From the NCBI RefSeq assembly GCF_003574295.1, contig NZ_BHGK01000001.1, forward strand, positions 1,302,001-1,366,000: DNA of 64,000 nucleotides, read 5' to 3'. Shown here one piece after another: positions 1 through 9,940 of the stretch. The notes under the pieces were generated by a model. It saw nothing but the letters and a program-made list of their open reading frames with translations, had not been told where the DNA came from and did not search any database. Each line of letters begins with the position of its first letter. Within the stretch, counting starts at the first letter, position 1. The position numbers and the translations under genes were made by a program. The DNA is from Mediterraneibacter butyricigenes (GTDB lineage: Bacteria > Bacillota > Clostridia > Lachnospirales > Lachnospiraceae).

Positions 1-267
1 CAGACCGGGGAACATTTTCACGGATTGACACATCCAAGAACCGCCTATGAAAACGCCAGAAAGCATTTTCACTTAAATCCGACAGAAAAGGATGTGATCC
101 TGACTCACATGTGGCCGGTCACACCCCTTGCAATCCCGCATACTCCGGAAGGTTGGATCACCATCTTCTCCGATAAGTACTGCGGAGCCTGCGAAACCGG
201 ACATCGGCGCAAACTCCCGAGACACAGGAACACCGCGAATCACAGGAAAGGAAACCATCTCTCATGA
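1..267 (+). CDS. HD-domain protein, C-terminal fragment (5' end outside window)
   Basis: The frame is open from base 1, so the N-terminus lies outside the window. The visible 88 residues contain HPRTAYENA, KDVILTHMWPVTP and a GWITIFSDKYCGACE segment. This pattern is typical of the C-terminal half of small HD-superfamily (metal-dependent phosphohydrolase-like) proteins of Clostridia, where a second His follows the metal-binding HD pair. The HD dyad itself would lie upstream and cannot be seen. The TGA stop overlaps the ATG of the next gene (ATGA), so the two are probably translationally coupled. Substrate unknown; the family call is from recognition of the sequence pattern. Confidence 0.7.
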   Translation, partial: QTGEHFHGLTHPRTAYENARKHFHLNPTEKDVILTHMWPVTPLAIPHTPEGWITIFSDKYCGACETGHRRKLPRHRNTANHRKGNHLS

Positions 268-1598
268 ACGATAATCTGACGCTCGGAACGCCCTGGAAAG
301 TCATCACCCGATTTTCCCTTCCGGTCATCGGAGGAAATCTGTTCCAGCTTTTCTATACCCTAGCAGATTCTGTCATCGTAGGCAAAATCTTAGGCGCCTC
401 CGCCCTTGCGGCCGTAGGTGCCACCGCCACCATCGTTTATTTTGAGCTCTGCTTTATTCAGGGACTGACCGGCGGATTCGGCATCCTTCTCGGACAAGCT
501 TTCGGGGAAAACTCGCAAAAAAAGATGGAGGAATCGGTTTCCTCCACCTGGATCTTAAGTCTTCTTTTTACGGTTTTCCTAACGGTTGTTGCCTGTGCCC
601 TTGTCCATCCGATCCTTGGCTGGCTGAATACCCCTGCCGATATTTACAGTCGGACTTACAGTTACCTGTTTATCATTTTTGCAGGAACAGGCGCTACGGT
701 CTTTTATAATATGATTTCCAACATGCTCCGCGCTCTGGGGGACAGTCGGACTCCTTTATACTTTCTGATCCTGTCTTCTTTGCTGAACATTGTTCTGGAT
801 CTGGTTTTCATCCTGCCTCTGCATCTGGATGTTGCCGGAGCCGCACTGGCGACCGTTCTGGCGCAGTTGCTCTCCGCACTGTTGTGCATCCTGGTGGCCG
901 GTCGGAAATTTGAGTTATTGCGACTCTCGAAAAAGACCTTTCAATTTCATAAAGTATCCATCCTGAGACATCTGAAAATCGGATTTCCTATGGGATTTCA
1001 GATGTCTGTCATGTGTATCGGACAGCTTGCCATGCAGTCTGCCGTCAACCGACTGGGCACTTCCGCTATCGCCGGCTACACTGCCGCCAACAAAGTGGAT
1101 CAGCTTTCTGTTCTGGTGGATAATGCCGTCGGCATCGCCCTGGCAAATTATGTGGCGCAGAACTATGGAGCCCGCCTCTGGGATCGGATCAAAACCGGCG
1201 TCCGCAGTTGTTTCCTGATGCTGACCGCTTTAAATATTCTGATGGGTGCCCTGATGCTCTTTGGCAAAAGCCTTGTGGTTCCGCTGTTCGTGGATCATCC
1301 GACTGCCGAGATCATCGCCTACTCCAATGATTATCTCTGGATGGTGGCACCATTTTACATCCTGCTCGGCGCACTGATGGTCTATCGGACCGCAATCCAG
1401 AGCATGGGAAATACCTGGGCACCATTTGGAGCCTGCATCCTGGAACTTTTCGCCAGAGTGTTCTGTGCACTCTTTGTTTCTATGTATTTTGGATACAGGG
1501 CAATCTGCTTTTCCACGCCTTTCGCATGGATCATGGCATTGCTGCTCTTGCTTCCGGTCTATTTTCTGCGGGAGATCCGGAAATTTCCTGCCAGTTGA
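264..1598 (+). CDS. MATE family multidrug/organic cation exporter
   Basis: The 444-residue polytopic membrane protein has the usual MATE length (about 440-460) and about 12 hydrophobic segments in two homologous halves. It starts NLTLGTPWKVITRFSLPVIGGNLFQLFYTLADSVIVG, cut here only by reading frame phrases typical of MatE domains: a polar start, the LPVIGGNLFQ helix and the DSVIVG motif. The family exports drugs or organic cations in exchange for Na+ or H+ at the cytoplasmic membrane. Its ATG overlaps the stop of the preceding HD-domain gene, so it is the second gene of a plus-strand operon. A bidirectional terminator follows at about 60 bases. The substrate cannot be inferred. Confidence 0.9.
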   Translation: MNDNLTLGTPWKVITRFSLPVIGGNLFQLFYTLADSVIVGKILGASALAAVGATATIVYFELCFIQGLTGGFGILLGQAFGENSQKKMEESVSSTWILSLLFTVFLTVVACALVHPILGWLNTPADIYSRTYSYLFIIFAGTGATVFYNMISNMLRALGDSRTPLYFLILSSLLNIVLDLVFILPLHLDVAGAALATVLAQLLSALLCILVAGRKFELLRLSKKTFQFHKVSILRHLKIGFPMGFQMSVMCIGQLAMQSAVNRLGTSAIAGYTAANKVDQLSVLVDNAVGIALANYVAQNYGARLWDRIKTGVRSCFLMLTALNILMGALMLFGKSLVVPLFVDHPTAEIIAYSNDYLWMVAPFYILLGALMVYRTAIQSMGNTWAPFGACILELFARVFCALFVSMYFGYRAICFSTPFAWIMALLLLLPVYFLREIRKFPAS

Positions 1599-1660
1599 TT
1601 CCCTTCAGCTGATAACCGACAAACCAATTCGACCTATGCTTAGACAAATCACTGATACAA

Positions 1661-1716
1661 AAAAGCGTTGTCTTGCAGAATCGGGAGATTCCCCTATCTG
1701 TAAAACAACGCTTTTC
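1661..1716. terminator. Bidirectional intrinsic terminator between convergent genes
   Basis: The outer stem AAAAGCGTTGT / ACAACGCTTTT extends into TTGCAGA / TCTGTAA and encloses a small GGGA...TCCC loop. It has A-runs on the left and T-runs on the right. It lies between the MATE gene (+) and the surface protein gene (-) and can end transcription from both sides. Confidence 0.85.
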
Positions 1717-1761
1717 TTTTATTTCACTTGTTTGCTCTTACAGGAAACTTTCTACTGCAAA

Positions 1762-4077
1762 CTATCTCTGTTTCTTTCTGTATACCATAACTCCTACAAC
1801 AGTTCCTGCTGCCAGAAGCATGACTACAGACAACATCCATACATTAGAAGTATCACCGGTCTTTGCTGCTGTTTTCGCTGCAACAGTCTGAGTCTTCTTT
1901 GCCGGCTGTGTCTTCTTGTCGGTATTCTTTCCAGTATCTTTGGAAGGTTTCTTATCATTATCCTTCTTTGGATCTTCTTTCTTCGGCTCTTCGTTCTTTG
2001 TCCATTTTGCGTACAGATACATATCTTCTGTTACTTCCTGGTCAAAATCGTAAGCATTTGTCAGCTCTTCCTCTGTATACCAGCCTGCGAATGTATAGCC
2101 TTCTTTTTCCGGATCTTCCGGTTTGCTTACCTTTTCGCCGAATTTTACTTCTGCTACATCATAAACAGATCCCTGTTCTTCATCAGCTGTAACAAATACA
2201 ACTCTTGCTGTATCAGATGTAATGACTGCCAGTGTGGAAAACTTGTTCATGTATACTGTAACCAGATTATTTTCATAATCTGCTACATAATCCAGAAATT
2301 CTACCTGTCCGTCGTGTACGTGTGCGATTCGAACGATCTTGCTTCCAAGTTCCGGTACGGAGAACGTAATCGGGATCATGGTGTCTGTCTCATCCAGATC
2401 TTTCTTCTCTACTTTGGTCACATCATCTTTTATAGTCGTCGTTCTCAGTGCAACGCTGACATCCAGATACTTCACAACTTCTTCTGTCTTGGTATCCAGT
2501 TCTTCTTCGATCTTCTTTGCATCGTCTGCTACCGCTGCTTCGTCTTTCACATTCGCGCTGACTTCCAGATCCACAGAAATTACCTTCGGATCTTCTTTCT
2601 TCACTTCTTCTAAAAGCTTGTCGGCTTCTTTCTGAGCTGCTTCTGTGGTTTCCTTTACAGACTCTTTGTCATTTGATACTGCATTACCGCCGACACTGAC
2701 GGTTGCTTTTTCTTCCTGATCCGGTTTTGCTACTGTATACGGTGCATCTGCATACTCATTGCTCTGAGCCGGAAGATATTCCAGTCCACAGTGATTTACA
2801 TCAACCGGTGTACTGAAAAATCCACCAGTGATGTTTGTCTTTACATTGCCAGTGATAGCACCATATCCCGGCTTCGGATTTGTAACTCCGATATCAGCCA
2901 GACTCAGTACCTGATATGCCTTACGGTCTTTTGCATTAGTTACAAACTTGGCAGCTCCTGAGATAGAAACATTCTGGCTCTGACTTACTTTTCCAAGGTC
3001 ATAGATACCGACAGCGCTTCCCTGTCCATTGGTACAGTTGAAGGTTCCACCTGTAATCTCCACATTCAGAGAATTTCCATAGGTCTTATCCTCGCTGGTA
3101 TATGTACCGCCAAATACATATAATGCATCTGGGAACCATGCATTTCCGGAGTAATTATAATACTCTGCAGGACTGTCAATACCTGATGTAATCGCATTGA
3201 TCGTTCCGCCGCTGATCTTGACCTGTCCCATACGAAGAGAGATTCCGCCATTGATCACACCGTCTGTGATCGTCAGTTCCACCTGTCCAGGCATATAAAT
3301 TGCCGGTCCCTGTTCCGCAGTCAACGTTCCGCCATGAACCTGGAAGTTCATGTTACCCGTAGTATTATTTCCAGTTAACGCTGCATTCTGGCTGATAACC
3401 TCTCCGCCATTTACAACCAATGTAGCGTCATTATATGCTGCAATACCATAGCCATATCTTCCATTAGCATTGTCCTGCTCTGGGGATTCCACTGTTCCAC
3501 TTTCCAGAATCACTTTTGCGGACTCTCCATCTGCTCCGATAGAAGTTCCGCCCATAAGGTTTAATTTTCCGCCATTTACAGAACTCTCAATCTTAAAAGT
3601 TCCATTTTCCACAGAAATCACATCTGAACCAACTTCTTTTGCTGGCTTAAGTGTCAGTGTCTTTCCTGCCAGATCCAGTGTCAGGCTTTCTCCAGCCTCT
3701 ACTATGATCACTTCAGACACCTCTACATCCTGTTTCAGAGTCAGAGTTGCTTTGGATGCTTTTGCTTTTGCCAGGGCTTCCCGGAAGGTTGCATATCCTA
3801 CACCGCTAACTTCTGCCACCGGATCGGATGCAGTCTGAACTTCCTGTTGTCCCTGACTCTCCTGTTTCTGAACTTCTGTTGCAACTTCCGATGCAGATTC
3901 TTCCACTGCATCCTTGTCGGTCTGCTCAGCATCTTGTACTTCCTCCACTACCGGAGTCGGGGTCTGCTGGGCATCCGCTCCCTCACCGTCTTCTGCAAAT
4001 ACCGTCATCTGCGCCGGTGCGATCATACTGACCGCCAGAAGAAGGGCGAGGAACTTTTTCACTTTTTTCTTTTGCAT
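1762..4077 (-). CDS. Wall-anchored surface protein with beta-helix-like and InlB-type repeat domains
   Basis: This 771-residue protein has a signal peptide (Lys-rich start, hydrophobic core, cleavage near VFA-ED, residue 29) and an acidic Gln/Glu-rich stretch to about 85. About 110-440 is rich in short turns such as NGGEVI, HGGTL, ISGGTI and FGGTYT, as in right-handed parallel beta-helix proteins. An acidic helical segment follows (about 470-570). Near 640-705 is a Listeria-Bacteroides (InlB B) repeat with GYTFAGWYTEE and the closing YLYAKW. A Lys/Pro/Asp-rich spacer leads to a sorting-like tail: AKTGDTSN, a hydrophobic helix and YRKKQR. The motif is KTG rather than canonical LPXTG, so sortase use is inferred. 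SD GGGGAGG precedes the ATG. Likely adhesion or glycan binding; target unknown. Confidence 0.8.
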   Translation of the reverse strand: MQKKKVKKFLALLLAVSMIAPAQMTVFAEDGEGADAQQTPTPVVEEVQDAEQTDKDAVEESASEVATEVQKQESQGQQEVQTASDPVAEVSGVGYATFREALAKAKASKATLTLKQDVEVSEVIIVEAGESLTLDLAGKTLTLKPAKEVGSDVISVENGTFKIESSVNGGKLNLMGGTSIGADGESAKVILESGTVESPEQDNANGRYGYGIAAYNDATLVVNGGEVISQNAALTGNNTTGNMNFQVHGGTLTAEQGPAIYMPGQVELTITDGVINGGISLRMGQVKISGGTINAITSGIDSPAEYYNYSGNAWFPDALYVFGGTYTSEDKTYGNSLNVEITGGTFNCTNGQGSAVGIYDLGKVSQSQNVSISGAAKFVTNAKDRKAYQVLSLADIGVTNPKPGYGAITGNVKTNITGGFFSTPVDVNHCGLEYLPAQSNEYADAPYTVAKPDQEEKATVSVGGNAVSNDKESVKETTEAAQKEADKLLEEVKKEDPKVISVDLEVSANVKDEAAVADDAKKIEEELDTKTEEVVKYLDVSVALRTTTIKDDVTKVEKKDLDETDTMIPITFSVPELGSKIVRIAHVHDGQVEFLDYVADYENNLVTVYMNKFSTLAVITSDTARVVFVTADEEQGSVYDVAEVKFGEKVSKPEDPEKEGYTFAGWYTEEELTNAYDFDQEVTEDMYLYAKWTKNEEPKKEDPKKDNDKKPSKDTGKNTDKKTQPAKKTQTVAAKTAAKTGDTSNVWMLSVVMLLAAGTVVGVMVYRKKQR

Positions 4078-4232
4078 TTGATATGCCTCCCCAAAATCTT
4101 ATAGACCTATACTTTCCACAGCTTACATATCCAGTCTAAACGTTTCCCACAAAAAGTCAATGAATTTACGTAAATTATTTTCATTTTTTCGGCTTATTCA
4201 AGGCTTTTTCTCATTTTTTGCCAAACCAACAT

Positions 4233-4256
4233 GCAGCTCCGCAAATGCGAAGCTGC
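4233..4256 (-). terminator. Hairpin downstream of split transketolase
   Basis: GCAGCTtCGC / GCGgAGCTGC pair around an ATTT loop, 34 bases after the transketolase C-subunit stop. The following minus-strand sequence is only moderately T-rich (TGTTGGTTTGG), so termination is plausible but not certain. Confidence 0.5.
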
Positions 4257-4289
4257 ACATTGTATTTCTATATAGATCTATTACGCGGA

Positions 4290-5231
4290 TTATTCGCAGA
4301 ATGCTTTTACTTTTGCATAAATGCTGTCTGCATCCAGTCCGTATTTCTTTACCAGTTCTACGGCCGGTCCGGACTCTCCATAAGTATCGTTGATACCGAT
4401 CTTCAGAACCTTTGTCGGAGCCTGTGCTGCCAGCACGTCGCATACTGCACTTCCAAGTCCGCCGATGATGGAGTGTTCTTCCACTGTTACAACTTTGCCG
4501 GTCTCTTTTGCTGCCGCAACAACCAGCTCCTCATCCAGAGGTTTGATCGTATGGATATTGATGACTTTTGCATCGATACCATCTGCTGCCAGCTTCTCAG
4601 CCGCTTCCAGAGAGTTGGATACCGGAAGTCCTGTTGCAATGATGGTCACATCTTTTCCTTCTCTTAAGGTAACACCCTTACCGATCTCAAACTTGTAGTC
4701 CGGTCTGTCGTTGATCACCGGAACTGCCAGTCGTCCAAAACGCATATAAACTGGTCCCTGGTGCTCATAAGCTGCCTCTACTGCTGCACGGGCCTCTACA
4801 TCATCAGATGGGTTGATCACAACCATTCCCGGGATCGTACGCATCAGAGCGATATCTTCATTACACTGATGAGTTGCTCCATCTTCTCCTACAGAAATAC
4901 CTGCATGAGTTGCACCGATCTTTACATTCAGCTTCGGATATCCGATAGAGTTACGAACCTGCTCAAATGCACGTCCTGCTGCAAACATTGCAAATGTACT
5001 TGCAAACGGAACCTTTCCTGTTGTAGCAATACCAGCTGCCACACCCATCAGGTTGCTCTCTGCAATACCGCAGTCAATAAATCTCTCCGGAAATGCCTTC
5101 TTAAACATACCGGTCTTTGTAGCTGCTGCAAGGTCTGCATCCAGAACTACAACGTCTTCATGTTTTTTACCAAGTTCAGTTAAAGCATTACCGTAACTTT
5201 CTCTTGTTGCGATCTTCTTTACTTCTGACAT
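4290..5231 (-). CDS. Transketolase, C-terminal subunit
   Basis: At 313 residues it equals the pyrimidine-binding plus C-terminal domains of a full transketolase. Motifs include GEDGATHQCNEDIALMRTIP (pyrimidine-binding domain, about residues 115-135), the MRFGR segment and the C-terminal domain phrases VVTVEEHSIIGGLGSAV. With the N-terminal subunit encoded just upstream it transfers two-carbon ketol units between sugar phosphates in the non-oxidative pentose phosphate pathway, using thiamine diphosphate. The ATG lies 13 bases inside the upstream gene, so the pair is translationally coupled. Split transketolases are common in Clostridia. Confidence 0.93.
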   Translation of the reverse strand: MSEVKKIATRESYGNALTELGKKHEDVVVLDADLAAATKTGMFKKAFPERFIDCGIAESNLMGVAAGIATTGKVPFASTFAMFAAGRAFEQVRNSIGYPKLNVKIGATHAGISVGEDGATHQCNEDIALMRTIPGMVVINPSDDVEARAAVEAAYEHQGPVYMRFGRLAVPVINDRPDYKFEIGKGVTLREGKDVTIIATGLPVSNSLEAAEKLAADGIDAKVINIHTIKPLDEELVVAAAKETGKVVTVEEHSIIGGLGSAVCDVLAAQAPTKVLKIGINDTYGESGPAVELVKKYGLDADSIYAKVKAFCE

Positions 5232-6055
5232 AATGCTTCACCTGCTTTCTCTAAATCTTTCATACCAATCTCATACTGCTCATCGTTCGGAGCACTTCCG
5301 TGCCATCCTACCTGGTTCTCCATGTAAGATACACCTTTTCCTTTAACAGTCTTTGCGATGATAGCTACTGGTTTTCCTTTGACTGTCTTTGCTTCTTTAA
5401 ATGCAGCATCGATCTCATCAAAGTCATTTCCATTGATATTGATCACATGGAAATTGAATGCTTCAAACTTCTTGTCGATCGGGTATGGAGAGTTAACCTC
5501 TTCGATGGTTCCGTCGATCTGAAGGTTGTTATTGTCTACGATTGCTACCAGGTTGTCAAGATGACGGCTTCCTGCCAGCATTGCTGCTTCCCATACCTGT
5601 CCTTCCTGGATTTCTCCATCTCCAAGCATGGTGTACACTCTATAAGTATCTCCGGAAAGTTTTGCGGAAATAGCCATACCTACTGCTGCTGAGATTCCCT
5701 GTCCCAGAGATCCTGCTGACATATCAACGCCCGGGATATGTTTCATATCCGGATGTCCCTGCAGGTAAGAACCTACATGTCTTAATGTCTTCAGATCTTC
5801 TACCGGGAAATATCCCTTCTGTGCCAGTGTAGAGTACAGTCCCGGAGCTGCATGTCCCTTGGAAAGTACAAAACGATCTCTGTCTGCTTTCTTTGGATCT
5901 TTCGGATCCACATTCATCTCTTCAAAATAAAGATATGTCATAATATCTGCTGCGGAAAGTGATCCGCCCGGATGTCCGGACTTTGCACTGTGTACTGCAG
6001 TCAGAATTCCCTTGCGGACTTCGTTCGCAGTTTTTAATAATGCTTGTTTATCCAT
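5219..6055 (-). CDS. Transketolase, N-terminal (thiamine diphosphate-binding) subunit
   Basis: The 278-residue protein matches the thiamine diphosphate domain of transketolase. SGHPGGSLSAADIMTYLYF lies at about residues 26-44. The cofactor and Mg motif begins GDGEIQEGQVWEAA and ends NNNLQIDG (about 146-182). It is half of a two-gene transketolase and should form an active site only with the adjacent C-terminal subunit. A clear promoter lies upstream at 6081-6110, and AGGAGG sits a few bases before the ATG. Second in certainty only to the fact that full-length tkt paralogues may exist elsewhere. Confidence 0.93.
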   Translation of the reverse strand: MDKQALLKTANEVRKGILTAVHSAKSGHPGGSLSAADIMTYLYFEEMNVDPKDPKKADRDRFVLSKGHAAPGLYSTLAQKGYFPVEDLKTLRHVGSYLQGHPDMKHIPGVDMSAGSLGQGISAAVGMAISAKLSGDTYRVYTMLGDGEIQEGQVWEAAMLAGSRHLDNLVAIVDNNNLQIDGTIEEVNSPYPIDKKFEAFNFHVININGNDFDEIDAAFKEAKTVKGKPVAIIAKTVKGKGVSYMENQVGWHGSAPNDEQYEIGMKDLEKAGEALCQK

Positions 6056-6080
6056 GTTACCTTATTCCTCCTTTTGGAAC

Positions 6081-6110
6081 ATTATATCTTAAGTTTTGAA
6101 CGTTGGTCAA
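6081..6110 (-). promoter_or_regulatory. Sigma-A promoter of the transketolase operon
   Basis: On the minus strand TTGACC (6105-6110) and TATAAT (6081-6086) are separated by 18 bases. This close match to the housekeeping promoter lies 26 bases before the transketolase start codon, with the ribosome binding site AGGAGG between them. Confidence 0.8.
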
Positions 6111-6183
6111 TAGTCACAAACCTTCTTGTAAAAGTTTTCACAAAATTTCTCTTCTTTCGGTAATTCTTTCGCGAGTTTTTCTT

Positions 6184-6780
6184 CTACAACTCTGTCCGAC
6201 CTTCCAGCGCACGCAGTAAAGTCACCTCATCAATATATTCCAGGTCTCCTCCTACCGGAACTCCGCTGGCGATCCGGCTGACTTTGATTCCGGTTGGTTT
6301 GATCAGTTTGCTGATGTACATCGCTGTGGTTTCTCCCTCCAGCGTGGAATTGGTGGCGATAATCACTTCGTCTACATCCCCCTGAAGCCGCTCCATCAGT
6401 TCCTTTAACCGGATATCCCCGGGACCGATCCCCAGCATCGGGGAAATAGCTCCGTGCAGCACATGATAGACTCCGTTATATTTTCCGGTCTTTTCATAGG
6501 CTGTCAGATCTCTCGGTGTCTCCACCACCATGATGGTCTTGTGATCCCGCTCCTCGTTGCGACAGATCGGGCATTGTTCCTGATCCGTCAAGGTACAGCA
6601 GGTCTTGCAGTACCGGACTTTTTCGCGGGCTTCCAGCATCGCTCCTGCCAGGCTTTCCACCTGTTCTTTCGGCATGCTGATGATGTGAAATGCAAGCCGT
6701 CCCGCGGACTTGGCTCCGATTCCCGGGAGCCGCCCCAGCTCTTCGATCAGCTTGCTGATATGTTTGCTGTAATATTCCAT
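6184..6780 (-). CDS. recR: Recombination mediator protein RecR
   Basis: The 198 residues match the family length. Order of elements: helix-hairpin-helix [17 protein letters not shown] (about 11-27), a C4 zinc finger with CKTCC and CPIC (about 57-72), then a Toprim domain with VVETPRDL and the tail [14 protein letters not shown]. RecR works with RecF and RecO to load RecA at gaps in single-stranded DNA. It is the last gene of the conserved dnaX-ebfC-recR cluster, 13 bases after ebfC. Confidence 0.97.
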   Translation of the reverse strand: MEYYSKHISKLIEELGRLPGIGAKSAGRLAFHIISMPKEQVESLAGAMLEAREKVRYCKTCCTLTDQEQCPICRNEERDHKTIMVVETPRDLTAYEKTGKYNGVYHVLHGAISPMLGIGPGDIRLKELMERLQGDVDEVIIATNSTLEGETTAMYISKLIKPTGIKVSRIASGVPVGGDLEYIDEVTLLRALEGRTEL

Positions 6781-6793
6781 ATAGAATGTCCCC

Positions 6794-7135
6794 TTAGAAC
6801 ATTCCCGGCATTCCGCCTGTTAATTTGGACATTGCGGATGTGGACTCTGCATCTACCTGACGAAGGGCTTCGTTCATTGCTGCCACGATCAGATCCTCCA
6901 ACATTTCGATATCGTCCGGATCCACCACTTCTTCTGCCAGTGTTACCTTCGTTACTTCCCGTTTTCCGGAAACAGTCACTTCCACTGCTCCGCCACCTGC
7001 GGTTGCCGTAAATTCTTTTGCTTCCAGTTCTTTTGCCTGTTCTTCCATCTGACGCTGCATCTTCTGTGCCTGTTTCATCAGATTTGCCATGTTTCCCGGC
7101 ATTCCTCCGCCCGGAAATCCTCCACGTTTTGCCAT
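6794..7135 (-). CDS. ebfC: YbaB/EbfC family nucleoid-associated protein
   Basis: A small 113-residue protein with a Gly/Met-rich N-terminus and a helix [19 protein letters not shown] central beta region reads [18 protein letters not shown], followed by a C-terminal helix. Family members form a tweezer-like dimer that binds DNA and are almost always encoded between dnaX and recR, as here. Four bases separate it from the dnaX stop. A role beyond DNA binding is not established from the sequence. Confidence 0.93.
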   Translation of the reverse strand: MAKRGGFPGGGMPGNMANLMKQAQKMQRQMEEQAKELEAKEFTATAGGGAVEVTVSGKREVTKVTLAEEVVDPDDIEMLEDLIVAAMNEALRQVDAESTSAMSKLTGGMPGMF

Positions 7136-7139
7136 GATT

Positions 7140-8768
7140 TTAATCCTCCACTGTTATTTCCATATGAATGAGCTGCTCCAGATCCGGATAATCCACCGGA
7201 GCTGCCGTGTTATCCTGCGCACAGCGCACTTCTACTTCAACCTCTTTGCCGATCTGTTCTGCGATCAGATCTTCCAGTTCTTTCAGATGCTCTTTGGTTC
7301 CCGCCAGTTCAGCGTCCATTGCATCGGAAAATACCAGCAGCAACCGGTTGTCTCCGCCCAGGCTCAGTCTCGCTCTCCCCAGGCAGATTTTCAGGGGCGG
7401 TCTGGACTCCCGCACAATGGCACGGAAATTCTGGACCACTTCCCGGATATCTTCCGGGATGGCTTTTGGCAGTTCTGCCAGTTTCTGCGGTCCGGCTCCT
7501 GCTGCCGGACCGTCGGCTCCGCCAACTGTTCCGCCAGACATATTTCCTCCCATCGGCAGACCGTTTACGCCCATCTGTCCCTGCGCTCCATATCCTGCCG
7601 GAGCTGCCACCATACCCTTTTCTATCTTGTCTTCCACCACACGGATCCGATCCAGAATACTTAAGGTATCGGATTCCATGGCCGGAATACACAACTTAAT
7701 CAGTGCAACCTCCAGCATCACCCGCTTCTGAGTTGCATATTTTAACTGTCCGGACAATTCCGAAAAAATCCGAATATAGCGAAGCAACTGATCCACTTCG
7801 ATCATCTCTGATTCTTCTTTCAACTGTTCCAGATTCTCACTGGATACTTCCAGCACATCCTCCAACTGATCCGAAGTCTTTGCCAGGAGCAGATTTCTTA
7901 AATACCAGGTAAAATCTGCCGCCAGCTGGCTTAATTCTCTTCCCTGCATGATCAGTTCGTCCACTGTATCCATGACCTTCGGAATATCCCGTTTCAGTAC
8001 ATTTCGAAGCAGCCGGCTGAACACTTCTGTATCCACCGCTCCCAGTACGTCCAGTACATTTTCATAGGTCAGCGTCTGTCCCAGATAAAAGGCAATACAC
8101 TGATCCAGAAGGCTTAAAGCATCTCGCATGGAACCGTCTGCCGCTTTCGCCACATAGCGAATGGCTCTTTCTTCCACATCCACCTGTTCTTTTTCCATCA
8201 GTTCCTGCAATCTTGCTGCGATGGTATCCAGGCTGATCCGGTGAAAATCATACTGCTGACATCTGGATAAAATGGTGATCGGAATCTTGTGTACTTCCGT
8301 TGTCGCCAGAATAAAGATCACATACTCCGGCGGTTCTTCCAATGTTTTCAACAGCGCATTAAATGCTCCGATGGAAAGCATATGCACCTCGTCGATGATG
8401 TAGACTTTATATTTCCCCTCCGTGGGGCGATAGGTGACTTCCTCCCGGATCTCACGGATATTATCCACACCGTTGTTGGACGCTGCATCAATCTCGATCA
8501 CGTTCATGGATGTTCCCGCCGCAATGGATTTGCACATGGCACATTCCCCGCAGGGGCTTCCGTCCACCGGATGCTCACAGTTCACTGCTTTCGCAAAGAT
8601 CTTTGCCACCGTTGTCTTTCCGGTTCCGCGGGTTCCGCAGAACAGATAGGCATGTCCGATCCGGTCCGCTTTGATCTGATTTTTCAGCGTTGTAATAATA
8701 TGATCCTGCCCTTTCACATCCTCGAAGGTGTCCGGGCGGAATTTACGATATAGTGCCGTATACGACAT
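7140..8768 (-). CDS. dnaX: DNA polymerase III subunit gamma/tau
   Basis: A 542-residue clamp-loader subunit. Walker [15 protein letters not shown] is at about residues 45-58, and the zinc module has [16 protein letters not shown]. Walker B is IIDEVHML, and the SRC arginine finger is [10 protein letters not shown]. Domain III follows, then a Gly/Ala-rich linker (about 385-430) and a tau-like tail. It couples ATP hydrolysis to loading of the sliding clamp at the replication fork. I saw no convincing slippery heptamer, so a separate gamma product by frameshifting is not supported. AGGAG precedes the start by 11 bases. Confidence 0.97.
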   Translation of the reverse strand: MSYTALYRKFRPDTFEDVKGQDHIITTLKNQIKADRIGHAYLFCGTRGTGKTTVAKIFAKAVNCEHPVDGSPCGECAMCKSIAAGTSMNVIEIDAASNNGVDNIREIREEVTYRPTEGKYKVYIIDEVHMLSIGAFNALLKTLEEPPEYVIFILATTEVHKIPITILSRCQQYDFHRISLDTIAARLQELMEKEQVDVEERAIRYVAKAADGSMRDALSLLDQCIAFYLGQTLTYENVLDVLGAVDTEVFSRLLRNVLKRDIPKVMDTVDELIMQGRELSQLAADFTWYLRNLLLAKTSDQLEDVLEVSSENLEQLKEESEMIEVDQLLRYIRIFSELSGQLKYATQKRVMLEVALIKLCIPAMESDTLSILDRIRVVEDKIEKGMVAAPAGYGAQGQMGVNGLPMGGNMSGGTVGGADGPAAGAGPQKLAELPKAIPEDIREVVQNFRAIVRESRPPLKICLGRARLSLGGDNRLLLVFSDAMDAELAGTKEHLKELEDLIAEQIGKEVEVEVRCAQDNTAAPVDYPDLEQLIHMEITVED

Positions 8769-8836
8769 CTGTGTTTACACTCCTGTTTCTTGCTTTCGCT
8801 GCTCTCTTCGCCGGTTCCGGCAAATCTTTTCCCGGC

Positions 8837-9913
8837 TTATTGGTCTCCGAAGCTGATGCCGATCATTCTTGCCTCTTTGATCAGCGGATCCTTCGGATCT
8901 ACGTATTTCAGTTTGCCGGCCACTTCTTCCAGCGGAACCTTTGCAGTCTTTCCGTTTTTGATCGCGATCATGTAGCCGTATTCCCCTTTCAGGATCAGCT
9001 CTGCCGCTGCTGCACCGACTCTGGTTGCAATCACACGATCATACGGACACGGGGTTCCGCCTCTCTGGGTATGTCCCGGAACGGTGATCCGCACTTCTTT
9101 ATCCAGTCTGCTCTGAATCTGTTCTGCCAGCTCATAGGCAATGGACGGGTACTTCCGGCTTGCAACTTTTTCTTTATATTCTTTCTTTTTCAGCTTCGCA
9201 TCTTCTTTGGAAATAGCTCCCTCCGCAACCGCAATGATGGTAAATGGTTTACCGCTCTTAGAACGGTTCTCAATCACCTGTGCTACCACGTCGATATCAT
9301 AAGGAATCTCCGGAAGCAGAATCACATCTGCGCCGCCTGCGATTCCGGCATGCAGTGTCACGTGACCTACCTTGTGACCCATTACTTCTATAATAAAGAC
9401 ACGGCTGTGAGAAGTCGCTGTCGTATGGATCCGGTCGATGGTATCGGTTGCAATATCCACGGCACTCTGGAATCCAAAGGTCATGTCCGTTCCCCAGAGA
9501 TCATTGTCGATAGTCTTCGGCAATGTTACCACATTTAAGCCTTCTTCTCTTAAAAGATTGGCTGTCTTATGGGTTCCGTTTCCTCCCAGGATTACCAGAC
9601 AATCCAGATTCAGCTTGTGGTATGTATGTTTCATTGCTTCTACTTTATCCAGTCCGTTTTCGTCCAAATCTCTCATTTTTTTAAAGGGCTGACGACTTGT
9701 TCCGAGAATCGTTCCGCCGCGGGTCAGTATTCCGGAAAAATCCTGGGATGTCAGCATTTTAAAATTTGCATAGATCAGTCCCTTGTATCCATCCTGAAAT
9801 CCATAGATTTCCACATCCTTACGCTTGGAGCATACACCTTTTACCACGCCACGCATAGCTGCGTTCAGCGCCTGGCAGTCTCCGCCACTTGTCAACATTC
9901 CGATTCTAAGCAT
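8837..9913 (-). CDS. pfkA: 6-phosphofructokinase
   Basis: The 358-residue enzyme phosphorylates fructose 6-phosphate in glycolysis. Seen: the nucleotide loop TSGGDCQALNAAMRGV, the GGNGTHKTA loop, catalytic PKTIDND, substrate loops MGHKVGHV and the C-terminal GHTQRGG. In family terms, Gly in GGNG (position 104 of the E. coli enzyme) goes with ATP use. Lys in PKTIDND (position 124) is shared with PPi enzymes and with the actinobacterial ATP group. ATP is the better guess, but phosphate donor choice deserves a test. It is monocistronic or cotranscribed with map, 27 bases downstream of it. Confidence 0.92.
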   Translation of the reverse strand: MLRIGMLTSGGDCQALNAAMRGVVKGVCSKRKDVEIYGFQDGYKGLIYANFKMLTSQDFSGILTRGGTILGTSRQPFKKMRDLDENGLDKVEAMKHTYHKLNLDCLVILGGNGTHKTANLLREEGLNVVTLPKTIDNDLWGTDMTFGFQSAVDIATDTIDRIHTTATSHSRVFIIEVMGHKVGHVTLHAGIAGGADVILLPEIPYDIDVVAQVIENRSKSGKPFTIIAVAEGAISKEDAKLKKKEYKEKVASRKYPSIAYELAEQIQSRLDKEVRITVPGHTQRGGTPCPYDRVIATRVGAAAAELILKGEYGYMIAIKNGKTAKVPLEEVAGKLKYVDPKDPLIKEARMIGISFGDQ

Positions 9914-9940
9914 CTTTTTCCCTCCTGTTCCTAAATCATC

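Noticed and set aside
1426-2613. Long plus-strand frame opposite the surface protein gene
   Set aside because: It begins inside the MATE gene and continues antisense to the surface protein. Its composition (Cys, Phe, Ile runs) is that of a shadow, and there is no ribosome binding site.
7140-8768. Programmed frameshift in dnaX
   Set aside because: No A-AAA-AAG type heptamer with a following stem was found in the region after domain III.
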